From Molossus alvarezi (Eukaryota > Chordata > Mammalia > Chiroptera > Molossidae), in NCBI GenBank assembly GCA_037176705.1, contig CM073896.1:23386708-23450707 (forward strand): 64,000 nucleotides of DNA, read 5' to 3'. Below are positions 35,233-47,036 of this stretch, one piece after another. The position numbers and the translations under genes were made by a program. The notes beneath the pieces were generated by a model, which worked only from the letters and a program-made list of their open reading frames with translations, had not been told where the DNA came from and made no database searches. Each line of letters starts with the position of its first letter. The first letter of the stretch is position 1.

Positions 35233-36305
35233 AGTGTAAAAAAAAAAAAAAGAAAAAGAAACAATGATGTAATATTTTAACTCAAAAAGTTACTCTGTAT
35301 AAAAATTTGAGCCCAAATTGAGTAGTGCCTATACAAAATGTTTCTAGAAATTACCATGGTTTATTATCTATAGAAAACAAGAGAGATCAATACAAACTTA
35401 CTTTTTATAGTTTCTATAGTTATTGATTACTAAAACAATTACCAAACCATCAGTATTTGTCATGGAAGCAACCACTGGTTTTTACTAATATTGTGTGTGA
35501 AAAGTAAAGATAGTCAAAATAAATAAGAAAGAAATACATATAGAAAAAGATCACAAATCAGAAGCCAAATTATCTGTTATTCTGTGTAGTTCAATGGAAC
35601 ATTTCAAAATGAAAGTTAAAAGAACTATTAATTTAGTTCAAGGGCTTTACCAAAGCCGTCAATATTCCCTTCATTCACTCTGCAGACCTCTAATTGCAAT
35701 GACCCTAAGCAGTGGCTAAACAGCCCAGCCAACTACAGAAGCATTTTTATCAATTTTATTTCAAACTTGAAATTATTTTTCCAGATAACACTTCTAGACA
35801 GAAAGGGGATTCAAATGTTTCCACATCATCCTAAGCCAATGCAGTGAGGTGGCATCTCTTCTCAGAACCTCGGTTTCCTCATCTTAAAGTGACGATGAGA
35901 ATGCAAACCTCACTAAGCAAATAGAAAGCACATCAGAGAATAGCTGTCCAGTTTGTGACCCTGTACTGGCCCCCATGCAGCCTTTCCTTGACATCTCAGT
36001 GACCCACGGAACCCAATATCCAAGTAGAGATGTCAGTGTTTATAATCCTGCCCTCCTTTCTAGTTTCTAAATACTACGTGGCAGAAGTATTTCATTTCTT
36101 TGCTATACTTCTTTAACACACTATTAGAAAGAGGGTATAGGTAGGCATTAGTAGATGCTGAATGTTATATAAAGAGATGTTTACTCTTTTTCCCTTGGTT
36201 CTTTCATCATAGATATTCAACATTTCCCAGTTCCTTTGGCTGGTTAGTATAGCTGACTCGACCAAAGCACCGGAGCTCAGAGTCATGGAACTCATGAGGT
36301 TTAAT
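35233..36305. other. Low-copy intergenic DNA with a MIR relic
   Basis: No gene recognised. CTTCTCAGAACCTCGGTTTCCTCATCTTAAAGTG at about 35857-35890 is a MIR core in plus orientation. 35640-35760 is low-copy and evenly composed. Confidence 0.5.
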
Positions 36306-36309
36306 AAAA

Positions 36310-36745
36310 GGGCTCCTAGGATGTGGAGAAAAAGAAACCTTTGTACACTGTTGGTGGGAATATAAATTGGCACAGCTGTTATGGAAAAGAGTATGAAGGG
36401 TCATCAAAAAGTTAAAAATAAAACTACCATTTGACTCAGAAATCCCACTTTGGAGAATATATATATATATATGAAGGAAATAAAATCACTATCGCTACCA
36501 ATACAGTATTTAATACTTACAATTTGTTAAAAGGGTAGATCTTATGTTAAGTATTTTTACAATCAATCAATCAATCAATAAAACAAAAAAGGGGCAGGAA
36601 GAAACATTAGGAAATGTTTATAGACTTCATGGTGGTGACGGTTTCATGGCTGTATACTTATCCCCAAACTTATCAATTTGTACACATTAAATATGTAGAG
36701 CATTTATATGTAAATCATTTCTCAATAAAGTGGTTTAAAAAATAT
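36310..36745 (+). mobile_element. Old L1 3' end
   Basis: GATGTGGAGAAAAAGAAACC and CACTGTTGGTGGGAATATAAATTGG start an ORF2 piece. After an internal gap it ends with GGTTTCATGGCTGTATACTTATC and CATTTCTCAATAAAGTGG, the close of an old L1. An (AT)n run at 36456-36473 and AATC repeats at 36558-36580 lie inside. Confidence 0.8.
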
Positions 36746-36752
36746 AATAAGG

Positions 36753-36872
36753 GGCCCTGGCTGGTGTGGCTCAGTTGGTTGGCCCCGTCCCACCCACTGG
36801 AAGGTTGTCAGTTCGATTCCCAGTCAGGGCTCATGCCCAGGTTGCAGATCAATGTTTCTCTCTCTAAAAAAA
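36753..36872 (+). mobile_element. tRNA-derived SINE, short internally deleted copy
   Basis: GCCCTGGCTGGTGTGGCTCAG head and GTTCGATTCCCAGTCAGGGC B box region, then directly GATCAATGTTTCTCTCTCT and A residues. The middle is missing. Confidence 0.87.
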
Positions 36873-36897
36873 GAGTCAGTGCAAGCTAAAAATACTT

Positions 36898-36992
36898 TGT
36901 GTGCACGTGTGTGTGTGTGTGTGTGTGATACACACACACACATATATATGTGTAACACACATATATACACACACACATATACATATATATAA
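36898..36992. repeat. Inverted TG/CA and TA microsatellite
   Basis: GTGTGTGTGTGTGTGTG is followed immediately by ATACACACACACACACAT and then by mixed TATG and CACA units. The two halves are complementary and can fold back on each other. Confidence 0.93.
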
Positions 36993-37150
36993 AATAAGGG
37001 GTGGTGAACACACAGTACAGTGTACAGATGATGTGTTGTGGAATCGTGCACCTGAAACCTCTATAATTTTGTTAACCATTGTCATCCCAATGAACTCACT
37101 AAAGGGAAAAAATAAATAAGTAAAATAAAATAAATTTTTAAATAAAATTA
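36993..37150 (+). mobile_element. L1MA-like 3' tail
   Basis: GGGGTGGTGAACACACAGTACAG, GAATCGTGCACCTGAAACC and TTGTTAACCATTGTCATCCC match the end of an L1MA 3' UTR, followed by an A-rich tail. Confidence 0.8.
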
Positions 37151-37925
37151 AAAATGCCTCCTACCCCCTGAAAATTCTTCGAGTTGCTCGCAGACCACTG
37201 GAAGTTGGTTCACGGAGCTTCTATTCACCTCATCTTATGTCCCACCTACACAGGGACGGCTCAGCGACTGTCCTCACACCTCAGCCAACACACTTCACTC
37301 TTAACATGACCCACCCACAACTCTCTCACCTCTGAAATCCCAAATTCCAGTTTCCTACACCAAATCTGTGTCCCTTTACTTCTCTCATTGCATCACTCTT
37401 ATTATACTTATGTTTTGACCTTATTAAAAACTCAAATCCCTTGAAGTCTATTCTCCCAAACTATGAGTCCTACAGTGAAATAATTTTCTGCCACATTTAG
37501 TCTGGATCTTACCAATCATTTAAACTCATCAACTCCCACAATTTCGTTATTGTCTTGCTCTCTGGCATGAATACTTTACATAAACCTAATCGCCCGGCTG
37601 TCCTTCATCCAAATGGCTGAGCACTGCTGGTGGAATCATACAACCGCCTAGAATTACGTCACCTCAACTCTCCGGCCTCAGATGGACCCTCTGTGGGGCA
37701 GCCTCCTCCTCCCTTCCCACTGCTCTTGACATCTTTTTAAACAGCCCTCAGCAGGTAACATGATTTCTCAAATTCACAGAGAAAAGAGAGGCCACCATGT
37801 CTTCCTCAGTGCCTTTATTTTTTGTCAGACATTTTGTGGGAGGGGACGAGAAGGAGTAGGTTGAGTTCTTTTAGTATTCCATTTTATCTACTCTCTTGGT
37901 TTATTAGCTATAACACTTTTTTTTT
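37151..37925. other. Low-copy intergenic DNA
   Basis: No gene recognised. The composition is less AT-rich than the neighbourhood. Confidence 0.5.
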
Positions 37926-37929
37926 TTAA

Positions 37930-39600
37930 AGTCATTTCTCTAGGATTGATAATATTCATTTTGAATTCACTATAGTCTACCTTTATTAATATTACATCTC
38001 TTCATATATATTGTAACAACATTGTAACAGTGCATTCTAAGACCCTACCCACAGACACAGAGCAACTTTGGTGTTATTGTTATAGACTTCATTTCTATAC
38101 ATGTTATGAACCCCACAATACATTATTATTCATTTAAATAGTTAATTATATTTTCAACAAAAATTGGAAAGGAAAAGTCTTTTATGTGTATCCACGTGTT
38201 TATTATTTTAGCACAATTTATCTATGGCAGATCCAACTTTCATCTGTTGTTTTTCACTTTTAGTAAAAAGGACTTCCTTTAATGTTCCTTGTTGTATAGA
38301 TCTATTAGCAATAAAGTCTCTCATACTTTGCTTGTCTAAAAATACCTTCCCTTTTTGCCCTCCTTTATATATTTTTGAAGATGAAATTCTAGTTTGACAT
38401 TTTTCCTTTTCTTTGAAGCCCTCATAAAAGCCACTTCATTGTTTCCTGGCTTATATGGTTTCTAATGAAAAGTAAAAAATAATTATTATCTTTGTATCCC
38501 AGTATAAAAAGAGTCCCCCCCCCCCATCCTCTTTGGTTGTTTTCAATATTTTCTCTTTATCACTGAGTTTCAGAAATTTGATTGTGATGTACCCTGAGGT
38601 GTTTTTTGTAAGGGTGTTTATCTTATATTTTTTTAGCGTCACATAGCTCTAGATATTTTTAATCAATAAGAAAAATGTCTCATTTATTTTTTCTGAGACT
38701 TCCTGTTTTGGAACAACAACTGCATACATGTTAGCTTGTTTGACATTGTCTCACAGGTCACTGAGAATTTGCACATTGTTTTTTCAGCCTTTTGTGTGTG
38801 AATGGTTTGAATAGTTTATATAGCTCTTTGCTTAAGTTCATTGATCTTCTATTCTCTAGTGCCCTACCTGTTAAGTCAAGCCACTGATTTTTTTCATTTT
38901 AGGCAATACATTTTTCAGCTTTAGAAGTTCCACTTGGTTATTTTCTTAGATCTTCTATTTCTCTTATCAGTGCATTCATGATTTCCTTTACGTCTTGGAA
39001 CATTTTTATAAATGTTATTGAATTCCTTGTCTGATAATTTGATTATCTTTGTCTTTCATGGAATCTGTTTGTATTAATATATTTTCTCCTGGTCACATTT
39101 TCCTTTGCATGTCCAGAAATTTTGTACTGTGTGTTAGAAATAGTATGTTTTATGCTATAGAATATCTGAATTTTGTTGTCTTTTTTTAAATAGGGGTAAA
39201 TCTTTCTTTGGCAGACAGATTTTATTCTGATTTTTTTTTAGCCTTATTCTAATATTTTAAAGGAATAATTTAGCCCTACTACAAAGAGGTGATTTTTTTT
39301 TTTTTTTTTGATGTCTCTAGTAAAAGTACCAGGTTCTACAAAGTCTCTCCACTCTGGCTGGTCAAATTCTGATACAGCCACAAACCTGTGTAACCTCTGG
39401 GAGTTATTCAGCTCACATTTACCTTGTAGTGGTCATTTCTCTGGCAGTTGTTCTTTGCACTGAATATAATGAGCCTGCTTTCTTTACCATTCTAAGTCTG
39501 TACACATCTGGCCTGGGCTTGAAGGTGATCAAAAGAGGAGCAGAGAGGAGTACCACCTGATGCTGATGCATACGGATAGTGTACATCACAGCCGCTGTAC
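37930..39600 (-). mobile_element. Old L1M/HAL1-like element, ORF1 and 5' part, antisense
   Basis: On the minus strand this follows the old L1 inter-ORF, ORF1 and 5' UTR order. Plus-strand landmarks are AACCCCACAATACATTATTATT, CTTTATCACTGAGTTTCAGAAATTTGATTGTGATGTACC, GTTGAATTCCTTGTCTGATAATTTG (with a one-base difference), and GGTCACATTTTCCTTTGC. No ORF2 text adjoins it, which fits HAL1, a half-L1 with only ORF1, but a broken L1M is equally possible. Confidence 0.68.
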
Positions 39601-40173
39601 TAGTTGTAGACTATTTTATAAAACTTAAGACAACATCACATTAGGTTTGGTCAGGTTATAACTTCTGATTTGGTCGTCTTAGTCATCAAACTTACGAAGT
39701 TCTCACTCTCCATGATCCTCAGGGAGAAGGTTTTGTGGAACCTAGGAGATTCAGCTTGTTTTTAAATTCCTAGATACTCTGTAGGGGTTAAATACACACT
39801 GTTAAGAAAGATGTTTTCCTTTTTCCTGGAGAATTGGCCAACAGGCTTCCCAGGAGCCAAGACTCGTCTATTTTGCTACCCAATGGGTCATATTCACACT
39901 TGCATGTAGTCCTTTTCTCTCCCTGGACCTTAAGAGAGCTTAAAAGATCCTAAAGGACATTAGAGACCCCAGCAGCTAAACTTACACTTAGAAATGTTTG
40001 CTCTTCATTTTTTACTGGTGTCTCAACTCCAGCATAGCAATTATATTACTCAAGCATGGCCTGAGTTGGGAAAGAAAAAAAAAAAAACAGAAAAGAATTA
40101 CAAAGAAGTTAGCAATTATTTGGGCTAATGTAAAAAAACAAAGAGAATAGAATTATTAACTTTCTTATTTGTT
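39601..40173. other. Low-copy intergenic DNA
   Basis: No gene or clear repeat recognised. Confidence 0.5.
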
Positions 40174-40188
40174 TGAAAATCTAATTTA

Positions 40189-40369
40189 TTTTTGATTGAT
40201 TGATTACTTTTAGAGAAAGAGAGAAAGGAAGAGAGAGAGAGAGATTTGTTGTCCCACTTACGTATGCATTCATTGGGTGATGCTTGTATGTGCCCTGACT
40301 GGAAATTAAACCTGCAACTTTGATGTATCAGGACAATGCTCTAACCAACTTAGCTACTCAGCCGGGGCC
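40189..40369 (-). mobile_element. Older tRNA-derived SINE with perfect 15 bp TSD
   Basis: Minus-strand SINE: TTTTTGATTGATTGATTACTTTTAG end, GA-rich part, and head CTAACCAACTTAGCTACTCAGCCGGGGCC. TGAAAATCTAATTTA is at 40174-40188 and 40370-40384 without mismatch. The head differs from Ves and looks like an older relative. Confidence 0.92.
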
Positions 40370-41619
40370 TGAAAATCTAATTTAGATATGGAAAAGGCTT
40401 GACTATGAGTTTCCCTTGGAGGTAAAACTCCACTGAATTTTTACCTCCTATGTGCTACCCAACAAAAGTTTTTCGGGGTTCTATCACCAGCCTACAAATG
40501 TTCTGCCTTTCTTAGTTTTTTCCTAAGTACCTCAAAACAAACCTGGCCAAGAGAGAGCGGAAGCCAGAGATGAGCCCAGTGACCTAGCTGAGGGCCTGCT
40601 GCCGCCTAGAATGTCAATTCTAGGTGCATATGTCAATGGTGCAAATAAATGTCAATTCTCATTAAGGCCGGTCAGGGTATCACCAAAAAATGCTAACCAT
40701 AAATCTTCATTATTCCTAGTAAAACTAGAATCATATGCTCTATAGTTATGACAGAGGACAAGTTCTAAGGGAAAACACCAGTGGACTTTGTAGCCCAAAA
40801 CTTTGTTCCCAGATTTACATTGTTTGGTAGTAGATCTTAACTTTTTGGGTACACGGATCCCTTCAAGAATCTCATGTCCACTTTGTGCCCCATTCACAAA
40901 ATGCATGTCCACATGCATAGCACATGTTTATACCCTTTGATCCCTCTCCCTCCCCCAACTCTCTTTCTCTCTCTCTATCCCTCCCTCCCTCTCATTCAGG
41001 GAACCATGAGCTCTAGATAACAAATGGCTCTAAACTTTTGCTAATTAACAACCATCACTACCATGAGAACTAGGGGGCAGTGTGACACTGATTCCCTTTC
41101 AACACTCTGCTCCAAGAGAGAACAGTAATTCTCCCAGCATAGTTTAGTAATTCTCTGAGTCACAGCTGAAAACACGTAAGTCTTGATGAAGGCTAGGGGA
41201 TATGACAAGAAAAATTAACACAGAATAAGTTACAACCCAATAAACTGATGTACCAGGCACGGCTGCCTTCCAGGGACACCTCAGCTCTACAAAGCCCAAA
41301 CCAAACAAAGGAGACAGAGAACAAAGATAATCAGAAATGTAAGCTTTTCTGAGGGACAGAAAAGGAAGTCTCTTTTTTTTTTTTTTTTTTAAATCATTTA
41401 GGGCTTTAGAAATATGGGTACTGACTGGCTTTCTATAACCTCATGACCAAACTTGAAGTGGTCATTAAGATACATGTAAGTAAAAATTCATCCATTCTAC
41501 ATCAACAGTTGCAAAGCCAGACCATGAACTCAGAGAAGAGGTGAATACAGGCTAGAAGATAAGAATTCTAAAGAGTAACTAAACAATAGAATTACCTTCA
41601 CCTTAACATGATTTAGAAA

Positions 41620-41661
41620 GCCAAACCTGCCGTGAGATTTCTAGTACTTAGAGAACTTTGC
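41620..41661 (+). repeat. Left arm of 42 bp inverted repeat
   Basis: GCCAAACCTGCCGTGAGATT… up to …GAGAACTTTGC. 40 of 42 bases pair with the arm at 42307-42348. No coding sequence lies between the arms. Confidence 0.95.
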
Positions 41662-42306
41662 TGGGGAGTTTATGAGGGATCAATGGTCAAATTGGGAAAA
41701 ACTAGCTTTTTATACATTCAATAGGTATCTATCTTCTCTTGGTTCCCTTAAAGTACCAGAGGCATGAGGGAAAGCAAAAAGCATAGGAGAGGTCGGTGGC
41801 TTCCCTTGAGGCAGGGAAACAGCTGTGGTCTGAATGAGTACAAAAATTAATCATATTGACAACTAAGATGCCAAAAAGTGAAGGCAGGGTATCTGGAAAA
41901 GGATTAGGAATCTCTTGATTTATCAGATCTCTCTACATGTACTCTTGATTGTAACTGAGCCTAAGATGTCATAAGAGAGTGTGTTATGCAAAGAAGAACT
42001 GTGCCGAAGGACTTCAGCCCTGGTGTGTCTCTGTAACCCCATCATCTCTGAGTGGAGAGAAATCCAACCTCCCCTTGAGGAGAGGGGAGCTCATTAGTCT
42101 CATGAAGGCTGCAAATGAAGGATAAAAAACAAAACAAAACAAAAAACCTGGAAGTCTAAGGAGCCTATGAATCTATAAACAAGAAAATGTTAAAATGAGA
42201 TGGCAAAGAATAAAGCCATTTTATTTAGGAATTAACATCTTCTTGTATCAATACTCTTTGGACACAGAAAATAGTGCTAAAGAATTAACTGAGCACTAGC
42301 AAACCT

Positions 42307-42348
42307 GCAAAGTTCTCTAAGTGCTAGAAATCTCATGGCAGGTTTGGC
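42307..42348 (-). repeat. Right arm of 42 bp inverted repeat
   Basis: Reverse complement of 41620-41661 with two mismatches, 645 bp away. The arms end abruptly, as terminal inverted repeats would, but no transposase or known MITE is recognised. Confidence 0.95.
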
Positions 42349-42784
42349 AATTAGCAGGTATGCGTAAGTTGAAGCAACCTTAATGGGACCAGCTGATGGA
42401 TTACTGGATGTATAGGGAAACATATGTCATAGTCACTTGAGGTAACTTTGTTCATTTAGTGAGAGCATTACTTAAAAAATGAACTGGTTGCAAATACAGG
42501 AGGTATTCAAATAATTGCAAGATGCGAGTGCCCCAGCCTGTAGGCACTCTCTGTGAGGAAAAGCCTAGGGCTGACAAAAGCCCAAAGGAGCCTTCTCAAA
42601 CATGAGTGTATCAAGGTGACAGGGTCAGAATCTCCCACTGTGAAATCTGTGAACTCTTTCAGAGAGACAGACATGCATAAAATCATGTGTCCTTTTGCTC
42701 AGTGTTCTCGATATTAATACAGTCCTTCAACCATTCCGCTTCTCAGTTGGAAAGAAAATAAAACTAAAAAAGAAAATCACAGAC

Positions 42785-42960
42785 TTGGAAGGGCCCTTAG
42801 AAATGATCTAGTCAAATTTTTATTTTACAGTTGAAGAAACTGAATGGGGCCAAAGGAGGTGGAGTGATTTACCCAAGGTCATATATATACATGTGTGATT
42901 CAAGAGAGATCTGGAATTTAATCCCATAGGTCACTTCTAGTCTGATGTTCTTTGCAAAAC
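42785..42960 (-). mobile_element. MIR-type relic
   Basis: CTAGTCAAATTTTTATTTTACAGTTGAAGAAACTG and GATTTACCCAAGGTCATAT follow the MIR core in minus orientation. Confidence 0.65.
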
Positions 42961-44834
42961 ACTCTCATTTTTATCTGTACCACAAATTCATCTAACCAAA
43001 TATAAAGGTAAAAACTTAATAAATGGAGATAATACATTATCATAGGTGCTATCTATCTGGCCTAAGAGCAAATAAAATCAGTTATTGATGATGCACATGA
43101 TTGGACAGACCATAGCTTTCATATGCAAATTAGCCAGTTCAATGGTGACTTGTGCTGCAAATGGACATTTTAAAATTTGTCCTAGTAAAAGACTTAACCA
43201 TAGTCAAGATTACCAACATATGTAGATTCTTAAACATTGTTAGCATGTTGACTTACAAAGGAATTCCTCACACAGGATATTATATTAATTTCCTCTTTGG
43301 AATTTATCCATAATTAGAAGGAAAAAAATTCAGCAGAAATTCAAATTTCTCCTCATATGAATATAAATTTTGGCCTCTGGTGGTTCTCAAAGTACAGATC
43401 CCAAATACTTCATATGACATCATAGACAAAACACAATACAGACGTTTTAAACTTTATTGATAACAAATACTGTTAATATCACACTATAAGTAGGTAGAAT
43501 AAATTTTTTTAAATTTTCATTTATGAAAATTTTAAAGACTAGAATGTATATGCCTCTATGAGGGTACAATTTGGCCAGGAAGAAGGAAGGTGACTTCTTG
43601 CTTTGAGTTCAGTGAGAACTGTGATTTAATAGAAGAAAATAATTTCATGAGAGGAGTCAGAAACATTACAAGTTAGGTAGAGTGGACCATCTGTATGCAC
43701 CCATGCCACCACCACTACCATGCAAAAACATACTGCAAGGTACATTGTACAAACCAATAACTCAGAAATTTGCAGACATCTGTTGTTTAATTTCAGCCAA
43801 GATACTTTATTCTATGCCATTCAAAGTTATTATTAGAGTGATATAAAATTGGTGATATATTTATTTTCCATGGGAAAAAAGTAGCATCAATATTGAAAAT
43901 GCATTGTAATAGTTTTTATTCTCACCCAGTACATAAAATAAATTATTCCTTTTATGCATAATAGCTAAAGTTCCACCAAAATTCTAATTTCAAACATTTA
44001 TAAGTAAAGCCAACAAAAATAATTTAATTTTTTCATATACTATGCATTCTAATAATTACAAAACAGAAGTGCAGAAGTGAAACAGGCACATACTCTCTGA
44101 GTGAGAACCTGTCTTTGTGGCCTCTGGGACTGTTACCTAGATAGATATACTTTGAAATAAATACCTGAAGAGTCATTAGAATATTAAGTTGTTAAAATTA
44201 AAGCTCCATTATGTTGTGCTATACCCTAAAGGTTGGTCTCAAACCTTTATCATTATTATGCCAAATTATATTACATAGTATCATGCTGGCTGCTGAACTG
44301 ACCTAACGTACAGGTGGGAAAGAAAAATAAAAGCCAAAATATCACATAGAAGTCCTTGTCTTTAACAACACAATGGTGGACATTTTATGCTGTATAATGA
44401 ACCTAAGAAAAATTCATAAAACACGATCACAATATTGAGAGTATTTACCAAACAAAGAAGAATTCACCTAAAGATACACTATAGCATTTGTAAATGTGGC
44501 CTCCCCAGGACATCAAGCCTGGTGAAAGTTTCCCAAAAATGACAGCAGATTGCATCTCCTCTGGTCTGTTTAAGAGATATCTCCACTGTCTCATTTAGGA
44601 AGGAATTTCTAGAGATTGATCCATTCTTCTGAGTCTCCAAACAGCTTCATTTGGGCCCAAACTGACACCTGGACCCCAAGCTATCCATGGTCTTCTTGTA
44701 GTGTGAGGAAAGCTAGTCAACAACCTGCCTCTGTTCTCACTCTACTTTTTCCATCCCCTTTAATTGCTCTGCTCTTCTGTTTCCTTGTTCAGAGCCTTCC
44801 AAAGGAAAGAATACCACATGGAAAAGTAAATTAG
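42961..44834. other. Low-copy intergenic DNA
   Basis: No gene recognised. GTGGTTCTCAAAGTACAGATCCC near 43379 could be the end of a MER5/MER20-type transposon, but the rest does not follow. Confidence 0.5.
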
Positions 44835-44837
44835 GGG

Positions 44838-44990
44838 GTTAGAACTAGAGTCCTGACTTTGTCCCTGAAGCCAAGTGACCTTAGCCAATTCACTCTACCC
44901 TTGTCTCACTATCCTCATATGACATAATTGGAATCCTACTTCCTGTGAGTTTTTTGTGAGAATCCAATAAAATGAGGTCAACTAAAGCAT
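44838..44990 (+). mobile_element. MIR relic
   Basis: GAGTCCTGACTTTGTC, AAGTGACCTTAGCCAATTCACTC and GTGAGAATCCAATAAAATGAGG follow MIR in plus orientation. Confidence 0.65.
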
Positions 44991-45954
44991 TTTTTAAAAG
45001 ATCAGTGGGTAGAGGGATTGCAAGAGGGTGGTTGATTAGGTGGAAGCTACACTGACCTTCTCCTAGGAACAAACTGGTATTACAACTAAAATATAGAAAA
45101 ACCATCCTGAATAACCAACTGAAGACTATCTGGAGAGAAACCTTATAACCAAGGACTTAAAGAAGAGGCCACACAGACTGTATTAGCCTGGGGGGAAAGC
45201 AATAGCACCACCCATTGAAATCCCTCTTACCCCACCCTATGGAGATTATGTCCTGCTAAAGGACTACAACCAGAGGCTCATTAAGTGATTAAGTGACTGA
45301 GACTAACAGACAGCCTGCAGGCAGAGGCAGATCCCTAGGTGCTTTGAGTCTTTGCCTGACATGCTCCTGGGCACAGGACTAGTAAAAGCAGACCTTGGTG
45401 CACTGCTTGGTCCTTTCCACATACACCAAAGACCAGCAGAGGGAGATTGATCCACAAGCTGTGGATTGCTGATAGCTCCAGACAAGTTACTCAGCACCAA
45501 TCACAGACAGCATCTAATATTTGCCTGCACCAGAGTTCCTCTGAAGAGGTCCACAATTAATACACCCAGTGGCCAGAATCAGACAACAGCAAGATCCAAT
45601 AAGCTTCACAAGCAATATATCCCCAAGGAGATACTGGCAGGCACCAAACACTGCCGAAGTGAATTATGTTTTGAGTGATCAGCACCTACACAGCAGCCTG
45701 TGTGTCACTGTCAGCCAGCCTGAGGGTTGAGCCTACACATGTATGGGCCAAGAGAAATCAAGACTGAATTACAACAGGAGGGCCCACACAATACACACAA
45801 GGAACATCCTTAGAGCATCCAGTTATGGTGATTAGGGAGACTGTGCTACTGGGTTCCACAGGTCACCTACTACTACATAAGGCCACCCTACTAAGATTGG
45901 GAGTCATAGCAAATCTATCTAATACACAGAAAGAAACACAAACAGGCAGCTCAA

Positions 45955-47036
45955 ATGGGGAGACAAAGAAACAAGCCTGAAATGAAGGAACAAGAGAATT
46001 ATTTAGAAGTCCTAAATGAAGGGGAGGTAAGCAATTTATCAGATATAGAGTTCAGAGTAATGATTATAAGGATGTGCTCAACAGCATGAAAAAAGATATA
46101 GCAACTATAAAAAAGGACCAGTCAGAAACAAAGAATTCCATATCTGAAATAAAGAATACATGGGAAGGAATAAACAGCAGGCATAATGAAGCAGAGTATT
46201 GAATCAGTGATTTGGAAGACCAGATAGAAAAAATAACACCCAATCAGAGCAACAAAAAGAAGACTTTTTTAAAAACTGAGGATAGTTTAAGGGACCTTTG
46301 GGACAATATGAAGTGTAACAAAATCCACATGATAGGGGTACCAGAAAGAGAAGAGAGAGAGCAAGGGATTGAGAACTTCTCTAACAGGGTAAAGAAAAAA
46401 GACATACAAGTCCAGGAAGCACAGAATCCTAAACAAGATGGGCCCAAAGAGGCCCACACAAAGACACATCATAACCAAAATGTCAAAAGTTAAAGACAAA
46501 GAGAGAACCTTAAAAGCTGCAAGAAAGCCCTGGCCAATTTTGCTCAGCAGTTAGAGCGTTGGCCTGCAACAATGAGTCTCAGGTTCAATACTGATCAAGG
46601 GTATGTACCTTGGTTGTGGTTTGTGCCTGGTCCTGGTTGGGATCATGCAGGTGGCAATCAGCTGATTTGTCCCTCACATGTCAATGTTTCTCTCTCTCTC
46701 CCTTCCTCCCACTCTATTTGAAGATAAATAGAAAAATATCCTTGGGTGAGGATTTAAAAAAAAAAAAAAGCTGCAAGAGAAAGGCAGTTTACCTACAAGG
46801 GAGCTCCCATAAGACTGTCAGCTCATTTCTCAACAGAAACATTTCAGGACAGAAGGGAATGACATGAAATATTTAAAGTGATTAAAAACAAAAACCAAGG
46901 CTACTCTACCCAGCAAGGCTATCATTTAAAATTGAAGGAGAAATAAAGAGCTTCCCAGACAAGAAAAAACTAAAGGAGTTTGTTATTACCAAACCAGTAT
47001 TGTAAGAAATGTTAAAGGACTTGTTTTAAGAAGTGA
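45955..47036 (+). pseudogene. L1 ORF1 remnant, split by SINE
   Basis: The RNA-binding protein frame of the nested L1. It starts MGRQRNKPEMKEQENYLE at 45955. The coiled-coil part is broken by stops near 46070 and 46200. EDQIEKITPNQSNKKK and DSLRDLWDNMKCNKIHMIGV show the start of the RRM (open at 46212-46493). A Ves SINE cuts it at 46525-46765, after which C-terminal text (AARE-like, LISQQKHF region, then YPARLSFKIEGEIKSF with changes) runs to about 47036. Confidence 0.85.
46525..46765 (+). mobile_element. Ves SINE inside L1 ORF1, 13 bp TSD
   Basis: Plus-strand Ves (GCCCTGGCCAATTTTGCTCAG … ATATCCTTGGGTGAGGATTT plus A-run). AAAAGCTGCAAGA occurs at 46512-46524 and 46766-46778. The L1 text continues directly after it. 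Confidence 0.95.

Larger units (their letters stand above)
40385..42780. other. Low-copy intergenic DNA
   Basis: No gene recognised. It holds a T-run at about 41371-41390, an AAAAC repeat at 42124-42148, and the inverted repeat pair listed separately. Confidence 0.5.
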
